A stretch of 45,902 nt of DNA from a virus: the IMG/VR virus record IMGVR_UViG_3300031787_000210, positions 1 to 45,902 of that record. One strand, given 5' to 3'. The notes beneath the pieces are model-generated. The model was given only the letters and a program-made list of their open reading frames with translations. It was not told where the DNA came from and did no database searches. The position numbers were made by a program, and so were the translations under genes. Positions 39,571 to 45,902 of this stretch are shown here, one piece after another. Each line of letters opens with the position of its first letter. Position 1 is the first letter of the stretch.

Positions 39571-40586
39571 TATCTATCTATGTTTATCAATATTGTTGTA
39601 TCTGTTGTTGGTGAGGTTGGTACCGGTTGAGATAATTTTCCTACAGCTAATAAGTTTTGATCTTCATCATATAAACCTACTGTAGTAATATATGGTGAGA
39701 AATAAGATTCAGTTACAAATCCATAAACTGTACCTTCAGTACTTCCTGAGATGGCACTTGGATTTAATGTAAAATTAAATTCATTTTCTCTAATAGTACA
39801 TTTATATTGAGATTCATAAATGGTATATGAGCTAGAGAAAGAACAAGTTACATTTGAAGAAGTAATAAATGCTTCTAATTCATCAATGAATGAGGTAGAG
39901 GCTCCGTAAACGGATGTTCCATAAATTGCACTACCATATACAGAACCAGATCCAAATGAACTTGAGTTATTACCAGTTAATATGATAAGACCATGAGGAT
40001 AAAATATATTTCCAACTATATCTCCTTGATACAAGATATTTCCTTCTCCATCATCTGTTAAACTTCCACTAGTTGTAGTACTTGAAAATACAAATGAATT
40101 AGGTTGTATATAGTCACCAAATAAACGGACTGGAATAGAAATCACTCCTACAAGAGCATCAGATGCTGTAGGAAAATATTTTGGGTAAGTTAATGTAGTT
40201 TGAAGATAATTATCGTAAGCTTGATTTGAAGATGAACCTACTAATCTATCTCCTTGAGTGTCAAATCCAGGAATTAGAATTGGTCTACTAACTGGATCAC
40301 CATAGCTAGAACTTAAGTAGTTTGAATAGTAAAGTTCTAAAACTGAATTGTAGACTAATCTTTGATATTGAACTCCTAATAGTCCTGTTGTAGGATCTGA
40401 GTTGAGGTTAAATAAAGAACCAGTTATGTTTCTTCCTAAAAGTCTATCAATACCTACATCTGGGTAATTAAGAGCTATAGGTGAAGAAGCTTCTCCTACA
40501 TTTATTCCTTGGAATGTAAATGTCTTGTTAACTTCAAATGGAGTAACAATTATGTCTGAGGCTAAAAATTGTTTGTAAGCTCCCAT
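39570..40586 (-). CDS. Virion protein (338 aa), paralogue of the next gene
   Basis: Beta-rich and Ser/Thr/Gly-rich, typical of baseplate or tail-surface proteins. The C-terminal ~90 residues (RENEFNFTLNPSAISGSTEG ... TVGLYDEDQNLLAVGKLSQP) match those of the 334-aa protein upstream (RNAEFNYSENPSFISGSTGE ... TIGLYNDNNELLAVAKLSRP), so the two arose by duplication. The N-terminal parts differ. No enzyme motif is visible. It lies five bases after its paralogue. Confidence 0.65.
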   Translation of the reverse strand: MGAYKQFLASDIIVTPFEVNKTFTFQGINVGEASSPIALNYPDVGIDRLLGRNITGSLFNLNSDPTTGLLGVQYQRLVYNSVLELYYSNYLSSSYGDPVSRPILIPGFDTQGDRLVGSSSNQAYDNYLQTTLTYPKYFPTASDALVGVISIPVRLFGDYIQPNSFVFSSTTTSGSLTDDGEGNILYQGDIVGNIFYPHGLIILTGNNSSSFGSGSVYGSAIYGTSVYGASTSFIDELEAFITSSNVTCSFSSSYTIYESQYKCTIRENEFNFTLNPSAISGSTEGTVYGFVTESYFSPYITTVGLYDEDQNLLAVGKLSQPVPTSPTTDTTILINIDR

Positions 40587-40591
40587 TCATT

Positions 40592-41596
40592 TTAGAAATC
40601 TAACTTAACTCGTACTAAAGCTTCTTTTGTAAAGTCTTTTAATAAAGGTCTTGATAATTTAGCTACAGCCAACAATTCATTATTATCATTATATAATCCA
40701 ATAGTGGTTGGGAATGTTTGTGGGTTATTAATGAAGTTGTTGTATATAACCTCACCTGTGCTTCCTGAGATAAAACTTGGGTTCTCAGAGTAGTTAAATT
40801 CAGCATTTCTTGCTCTAATAAAGATATAATCAGATGAAATAGTTTCTTGGCTATTTATTTGAAAATTTCCTCCTAAATTAATAGCATTATATAATCTTCT
40901 ATAGTTTAAACCATCAGAATTATTTGAACGATTAGCATCTACTTGAATTGAGGCAGAAATAGCTTTGGGATTTAATAAGATTGTTCCAATATCAGGCAAT
41001 AACCAACCGTAAGATCCTGATGCTGCACTATATCCATTTGAATTAACTCCTGTGAATACATTTCCTGCTGCTCCACTCACAATTTGGAATACTCTACCTG
41101 CGTCAGTATAAGTTACAGTAGGTACAATCTGGCTGTTGTCTGTTAATGATAATGATCCACCACTTCCAGATAAATATAAAGTTAAAGATCCTGGGAATAA
41201 TGTTTCCTTATATCTGGTTCTATCTACAGAAATTGCCCAGAATTCAGAAGAAGTAATATTACCAAATACAAAATCTGTGTTTTCATCTCCTAATACTAAG
41301 TTTTGATATTGTCCATAGTTAGTTTTAGTAGGAGAAACATATGGAACAGCATTATTATAATATGAACTTCCACTTCCTAAAGCATTACCATATGTTACAG
41401 CGAATTGAACAGCAGCTGAGGTATCAGTTGATGCAGTTTGATATATGTTAAGGTAAAAGTCACCAGAAGAACCAGCTTCTTGAACTGAGGAAGTATAGAA
41501 ATTTGTTAATGCTACTGTTCCACCAGACCACAATGTGGCTGTGATAGAGTCAGCACTTATTACAAAATCTTCAGGATCTAAACGTTTAAAAGACAT
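40592..41596 (-). CDS. Virion protein (334 aa), tandem paralogue
   Basis: Like its neighbour, a Ser/Gly/Thr-rich beta protein with a conserved C-terminal module (EFNYSENPSFISGSTGEVI, GLYNDNNELLAVAKLSRP). It starts with a distinct SFKRLDPEDFVISADSITAT segment that resembles an assembly region. Tandem duplicated structural genes are common where tails or baseplates carry repeating parts. Probably tail or baseplate; the exact place is unknown. Confidence 0.65.
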   Translation of the reverse strand: MSFKRLDPEDFVISADSITATLWSGGTVALTNFYTSSVQEAGSSGDFYLNIYQTASTDTSAAVQFAVTYGNALGSGSSYYNNAVPYVSPTKTNYGQYQNLVLGDENTDFVFGNITSSEFWAISVDRTRYKETLFPGSLTLYLSGSGGSLSLTDNSQIVPTVTYTDAGRVFQIVSGAAGNVFTGVNSNGYSAASGSYGWLLPDIGTILLNPKAISASIQVDANRSNNSDGLNYRRLYNAINLGGNFQINSQETISSDYIFIRARNAEFNYSENPSFISGSTGEVIYNNFINNPQTFPTTIGLYNDNNELLAVAKLSRPLLKDFTKEALVRVKLDF

Positions 41597-41607
41597 GAGT
41601 TATATTT

Positions 41608-42261
41608 TTATGATATTTTTGTTACAGTTACAGGAATTGTTAAACGGGCACCACTATCTCTACCTTCAACCATTAAGGTAGCTTGTAATTGAGTGTTTGA
41701 ACCAAATAATGTGTTCACAGTAGTTGCTCTTAAATTTAATGTTGTGCCAACAACAGTTTTAGAAACATTAGTTCCTAATGTAGTTGTAGTATTTAATGCT
41801 TGAGCAGATGGAGTGTTAATACCTACACCTTCAAATGTATTGAATAATCGAACATCTGAAATTGTGAATGTGTATCCAGAACTTTCAAAAGTATTACCAC
41901 CAAAATAATTTAAAGTTTGAGGTGTAATTGCTAATGAAGCTCCTTGTTTAATTACAATAGCAGTATATCCAAGATCAAGAATAGGCATTTTAGCTGTTCC
42001 TCTAGGAAGAGTCACAAGTTTATATTTCATGATTTGGGTTTCTAAAGGAAATGCCTCTAATAAAGGCATATTCACAATTGCCTCACCATAATAAGCAGAT
42101 CCTGAAGGATGATCAGGGTTATATAAGGTATAGTTTACTTCATCATCAGCTAAAGCAAATTGAGTGATTCGAAAAGAGCCATCATTTTGAGCTAGCAATT
42201 GTCTTCCTTTGGTTGTTAAGATAGCATCTACTGTTATTACGCTATTATTTAAATATCCCAT
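41608..42261 (-). CDS. Virion protein (217 aa), conserved phage structural family
   Basis: The N-terminus GYLNNSVITVDAILTTKGRQ followed by DGSFRITQFALADDEVNY is a conserved pattern in structural proteins of large marine phages. The C-terminal part (GTTLNLRATTVNTLFGSNTQ; GRDSGARLTIPVTV) looks like a beta-sandwich (Ig-like). It probably belongs to the tail or baseplate. The extended promoter-like motif lies 20 nt before the start, so it begins a transcript that continues through its neighbours. Confidence 0.65.
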   Translation of the reverse strand: MGYLNNSVITVDAILTTKGRQLLAQNDGSFRITQFALADDEVNYTLYNPDHPSGSAYYGEAIVNMPLLEAFPLETQIMKYKLVTLPRGTAKMPILDLGYTAIVIKQGASLAITPQTLNYFGGNTFESSGYTFTISDVRLFNTFEGVGINTPSAQALNTTTTLGTNVSKTVVGTTLNLRATTVNTLFGSNTQLQATLMVEGRDSGARLTIPVTVTKIS

Positions 42262-42280
42262 TGTATATTAAGTGTTTTGT

Positions 42281-42290
42281 TATAAATATT
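42281..42290 (-). promoter_or_regulatory. Late-promoter-like motif before the 217-aa virion gene
   Basis: AATATTTATAACAAAA on the minus strand, 20 nt before the ATG, in the 45-base gap after the 637-aa gene. Confidence 0.5.
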
Positions 42291-42306
42291 AATATTATAA
42301 AAATGT

Positions 42307-44220
42307 TTACAAAAGGCCAGCTCTTCTAGCTATTTGTAAATAATCTAAGTTTGGATCATAATTCCCAGGTATTAAAAGTCCACTACCCGCTTGATAATCA
42401 TTTATATAAACAAAAGTTTCATTTGGTATTCTTCGATATATTCTAAATCCTTGATCATTACTAGCACTAGGGAATTGACTAGCACTTATTGGAGAGTCTA
42501 AATAAAAATAAAAATTATTTCCATCAACAGATTGAGACATAATAACTCTTTGTATAACTTCATTTGAACCTGAGGTTCCTTGAAGAGCATAATATGTGTC
42601 TATAGAACTAGTAGGATAAAATCTAATAATATCATATTGCTGGGTAGGGAATAGAGAATCTTCAGAGTTAATCATTCCTGATTCACTTATAAAGAATTTT
42701 CCGATACCTAACCCTGGAGGTTTTTGATTATTGCTTATAAATAATCTAGTAAAAGTAGTATTTCCATAAGAAGCAGTTATAACAGAGGAAATTTGAGTAC
42801 TCCCTGATAATATAAAATAAGGTGATGTAGTAGAAGTTTGTGGGAGCGCGATATTACTGAAAGGTGGATATAAAAATAAATCAAATGTTCCACTAACTGC
42901 CATTAATGAGTTATAATATGCTCCAGCATCATATATTGATGTTTGGAAATTAGGAACATTAGTATTAGTAGTTGTTAAAAAATAAACAGAAGCTGAAGAT
43001 CCAGGTTTAAATATCTGTTCAACAGCAAATAAATTTTTATTTTCTGGGGTTAGTCCTATTATTGTACCATCAGGATTAATTAGTTGAGTTAAATGTATTC
43101 CTGCTCCTCCTGTTCTAATTTCAGGATCGGCCCCTCCCATCCAATCAAATACAGCAAATTTATCTGTTAATATTTGAGCATTAGGATCTCCTGTGGCTAT
43201 AGAATCTAGTCTAGTACCTTCATATGTACTAATATTAATTGTTCTTAAATTAAAATCAGGACTAGTTGTTTTTACACCATTATATCTAGGATATATCTGA
43301 GCTCTAGCTGTATAGTTATAGTCTTTAACTTCTGCGTATTCAGCAGATTGAGATAAAATTTCTTGGAAGTTTGAAGGTATAATTGAACCATCATCATATA
43401 GTACTCTTCTAAAGAAACTACCAATTTGGTTTTGATCAGCATTATTTAATAAAACATTACAATCACTATATTCAAATTCGCTTTCTAAATATGGTTCTAA
43501 AATTGTTAAATTAGAAGATGAGTTTGGAGCAAAGGATTGAGTAAATTGCCACTGAATATTGCTTATAGTAGCATCTTGTCCAGGAGCTGAGTCATTAGCG
43601 AATCTTAATAGTAGTTGAGTATTTTCTAAAAAAGATGCTGTACCTTGTATAGTTAAAGTAGCAGTTCCATTTACATTGGTTGAAGTACTAGCTATAGCAG
43701 ATCCAGTTGGTGGAGTTAAACTAAAACCTACAGTTCTAGTACCTCCTGTAGATACCAAAATAGAAGCTGTATATATAATTTTAACATTAGGAGTGTCTCC
43801 AAAAGTATATATTCCTGAGGATGTGTTAAAGTAGTTTAAATAATCAAAAGGTTCAGAAGTGTAGGAATCTATATCAACTGAAGAATCTCCACTCACAAGT
43901 TGAGAAAATGGAGAAAGCAAAGCTGAAGCACTAAATCTATAATTTCTAATATTATCATCTGCTGATGAAGTAATATTAGTTCTAAATATTTGGTATAGAT
44001 AATAGTCTGGGTATTCAGTAATATTGGCGATAGGATAATCTACAATTCCTGCATCTGAGAATTTTAGTCTTATGTTATTTAATTCTTGAAGTGATAATGT
44101 ATTATCATTACCCTGATTATCTTTTCGGGCTATTTTAATATAAATAACTCCATTACCCTGTGCTAAAAAGACAGGCTGTTGGTTATTTCTAGATAATGTA
44201 GGTCCTATTGATACAGGCAT
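42307..44220 (-). CDS. Large virion protein (637 aa)
   Basis: A Ser/Thr/Asn-rich beta protein. The start PVSIGPTLSRNNQQPVFLAQ is unlike an enzyme. Segments such as SASILVSTGGTRTVGFSLTP and RFANDSAPGQDATISNIQWQ resemble a carbohydrate-binding-type jelly roll. Later segments include LFLYPPFSNIALPQTSTTSP and FRIYRRIPNETFVYINDYQA. It is probably a tail or baseplate surface protein. It ends 45 bases before the 217-aa virion gene and begins two bases after the 182-aa gene. Confidence 0.65.
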   Translation of the reverse strand: MPVSIGPTLSRNNQQPVFLAQGNGVIYIKIARKDNQGNDNTLSLQELNNIRLKFSDAGIVDYPIANITEYPDYYLYQIFRTNITSSADDNIRNYRFSASALLSPFSQLVSGDSSVDIDSYTSEPFDYLNYFNTSSGIYTFGDTPNVKIIYTASILVSTGGTRTVGFSLTPPTGSAIASTSTNVNGTATLTIQGTASFLENTQLLLRFANDSAPGQDATISNIQWQFTQSFAPNSSSNLTILEPYLESEFEYSDCNVLLNNADQNQIGSFFRRVLYDDGSIIPSNFQEILSQSAEYAEVKDYNYTARAQIYPRYNGVKTTSPDFNLRTINISTYEGTRLDSIATGDPNAQILTDKFAVFDWMGGADPEIRTGGAGIHLTQLINPDGTIIGLTPENKNLFAVEQIFKPGSSASVYFLTTTNTNVPNFQTSIYDAGAYYNSLMAVSGTFDLFLYPPFSNIALPQTSTTSPYFILSGSTQISSVITASYGNTTFTRLFISNNQKPPGLGIGKFFISESGMINSEDSLFPTQQYDIIRFYPTSSIDTYYALQGTSGSNEVIQRVIMSQSVDGNNFYFYLDSPISASQFPSASNDQGFRIYRRIPNETFVYINDYQAGSGLLIPGNYDPNLDYLQIARRAGLL

Positions 44221-44222
44221 AT

Positions 44223-44771
44223 TTATTCAGTTGGAATATAAGGATTAAGATTTTGTTGGACTGGGTTGCCGGGAATATATACTATAGGGTCATATAACCA
44301 ATATACGTAAATTTCTCCATTGTTTGGTGTTGTGTTAGGGTCTAAAAAGTCACCTAAAGCTATATCTCTAAATGATCCTGATGATTTATAAAAGAAAACA
44401 GAATAATTTACCTCAGTTGTATTTACTTCTAAAAATTGGATACAATCTGGATCTATTAATCTTTGATCAGTTACTTGAATAAATGAACCACTGTATTCTC
44501 CGTTTATAAATTCTTCTTCAGTATCATGAACAAATGGAACTACACCTGCTGGTGTATTATTTGATCCACTCCAAGATTGAGTAATATTTACAAATAAATT
44601 AGTAGTATATACTTTTCCATCAAAATCAGGAGTAGCACCACCTGCACTTCCAGTAATATGTTCTATAGGAAATGACTGTTCATCAGTTGAAGCTATATAT
44701 GTCTTCTGTCCATATGATAAGGATGGAAGACTATTTATAGATCCTGTTATTGTTATATCTTTTAATGACAT
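44223..44771 (-). CDS. Virion protein (182 aa)
   Basis: Ser/Gly/Thr-rich and short, starting SLKDITITGSINSLPSLSYG. The pattern FIQVTDQRLIDPDCIQFLEV and IYVYWLYDPIVYIPGNPVQQ appears only structural. It overlaps the stop of the LamG-like gene and is followed closely by the 637-aa protein, which supports a role in the same assembly. No family name is known to me. Confidence 0.55.
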   Translation of the reverse strand: MSLKDITITGSINSLPSLSYGQKTYIASTDEQSFPIEHITGSAGGATPDFDGKVYTTNLFVNITQSWSGSNNTPAGVVPFVHDTEEEFINGEYSGSFIQVTDQRLIDPDCIQFLEVNTTEVNYSVFFYKSSGSFRDIALGDFLDPNTTPNNGEIYVYWLYDPIVYIPGNPVQQNLNPYIPTE

Positions 44772-45902
44772 TAGTATCCTATATTAATTTGTTTAGTTGT
44801 TGGACTACCTACATAAGCAATAGTACTATTTGATGTAGCTTGAGGTAATGGATATTTACATCTTTCTAATAAAGTTGGTTTTATCACAATACCTGAAGCT
44901 AGACCTGTTCTTGCTGGTGTGAAGTCTTGAATCATTTTAAACAATGAATTATCATAAAATTTGATAAGTCTTATATAATCCCACAAATCATAATTATGAG
45001 TATATTTAGAAAAGTATTCATCTCTTAACCTATTAAAATCAGGATAATAAGTTAATGAAGATGAAACTTGTCTCGGGTCACCAATATAATCACCTATATT
45101 GAAATTTCCAAGTTGAGATATAATATCATCATTAACTTCATCTTGAGGTGAAAAAGCTGCTTCAACATAATCTACATCTTTAGTAAAGTTTTCTACAGAA
45201 TAAGATGTCTGCTGAATTGAAATATATTGTGATAATGTATTTCCTGAAGGGTAAGATGAACTTACAATTTTAATTTTTTCAGATACAGCGTTCTTTACAC
45301 CTGCAGCAAATTGATCTTGATATACTGTTTCATAATTAGATTCAAAACTAAATGAACCAGATAAATAGTAGAAACTATCTCCAGTTATGAATGATTGAGT
45401 AACTGGGTATTGAGATATACCTGGATGTACTGAAGTTCTTGTTGTTTGAGTAACATCATTATCTAATACTGAACCTAAAGGTGCTCTAAAATATAATGAA
45501 TTAGGTGATGATTGGGCTCCTTCTAATTGATTTCCTTCAATTGAATAAGGATTCATTACATAATCATCAAATATTGATTGTGAAAGAGCATATGAATAAA
45601 ATCTCCATTCTTGAAATGAACCAGAGAATGGATAGTGAGTATTTCCTCCAATAGTAGCGCTAGATGTATATGAAAGATAAACTGAACCTGTTACAGTTCC
45701 AGAAGCCACAGTTACTGAAGCTGAACCTGAGAATCCTATATCACTACCATCATAACCATCATATATGTTATTAGAGGCATATATTGTATTAATACCTCCT
45801 ACTTTTCTAGTATACATTACTGACCACCATCCTCCGTCAAAGAAAGGTAAATATACACTAGCTGAAACTCCAGTAGATAGTCTTACATATTTTAAAGTAC
45901 CA
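44771..45902 (-). CDS. LamG/concanavalin-like virion protein, N-terminus outside window
   Basis: The frame stays open from the ATG at 45817 to the window edge (upstream residues read LPFFDGGWWSV), so the gene starts outside and the ATG is internal. The visible N-terminal ~120 residues hold the end of a LamG-like jelly roll (FDGGWWSVMYTRK; FSGSFQEWRFYSYALSQSIF). A more variable part follows with QYISIQQTSYSVENFTKD and a helical segment YDLWDYIRLIKFYDNSLFKM near the end. It may bind host glycans. Probably tail- or baseplate-associated. Confidence 0.65.
   Translation of the reverse strand, partial: GTLKYVRLSTGVSASVYLPFFDGGWWSVMYTRKVGGINTIYASNNIYDGYDGSDIGFSGSASVTVASGTVTGSVYLSYTSSATIGGNTHYPFSGSFQEWRFYSYALSQSIFDDYVMNPYSIEGNQLEGAQSSPNSLYFRAPLGSVLDNDVTQTTRTSVHPGISQYPVTQSFITGDSFYYLSGSFSFESNYETVYQDQFAAGVKNAVSEKIKIVSSSYPSGNTLSQYISIQQTSYSVENFTKDVDYVEAAFSPQDEVNDDIISQLGNFNIGDYIGDPRQVSSSLTYYPDFNRLRDEYFSKYTHNYDLWDYIRLIKFYDNSLFKMIQDFTPARTGLASGIVIKPTLLERCKYPLPQATSNSTIAYVGSPTTKQINIGY

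Overview
This is a gene-dense stretch of a large, AT-rich, T4-like tailed phage (myovirus-type head module). All 55 protein genes that I can support lie on the minus strand, so transcription runs from high to low coordinates. Genes overlap or abut (TAATG and ATGA junctions are frequent). The longest gap is about 210 bases, I see no tRNA, CRISPR array or insertion sequence, and the code is standard (TAA and TGA both serve as ends). Most starts lack a Shine-Dalgarno sequence, which fits a host such as Bacteroidota; that host assignment is an inference from gene style, not a proof.

Layout in transcription order. 45902-39570: virion surface or tail/baseplate-type proteins (a LamG-like partial protein, four further structural proteins, two of them paralogues). 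39570-37374: a small GIY-YIG protein, a DnaG-type primase and a PD-(D/E)XK nuclease. 37306-35045: a kinase, a nucleotidyltransferase fused to a putative metallopeptidase, and a HAD phosphatase, all with short N-terminal leader tags. 35048-21187: mostly small to medium phage proteins, many with the same kinds of tag, plus a GIY-YIG homing-type nuclease, a ferritin-like protein, a Cys4 protein, an L,D-transpeptidase-like protein and an 846-residue protein. 21068-19270: a glycosylase-like protein and a complete FAD-dependent oxidoreductase. 19168-15099: a tagged winged-helix/AT-hook protein, then a VWA/metallopeptidase-like protein, a MoxR-type AAA+ ATPase and an unknown partner. 15073-12116: small accessory genes. 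12116-2507: the T4-like head module, in the order large terminase, portal, three conserved proteins, prohead protease, scaffold and major capsid protein. 2412-1: PhoH, a small structural protein and a collagen-like fibre protein cut by the window edge.

The most striking pattern is a family of N-terminal leaders that end in hydrophobic-x-Glu, with Glu at residue 10 in one class and at residue 20 in the other. They occur on the scaffold and on about a dozen otherwise unrelated proteins, including three enzymes. They look like T4 capsid-targeting sequences that the prohead protease removes, which would mean a large set of proteins packaged in the head and injected with the DNA. A second short motif (consensus MQKLAGI) is shared by the scaffold C-terminus and three other proteins. 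Separately, the terminase gene carries a single in-frame TGA just before Walker B. A 10-base AT-rich motif recurs just upstream of 13 genes and probably marks late promoters.
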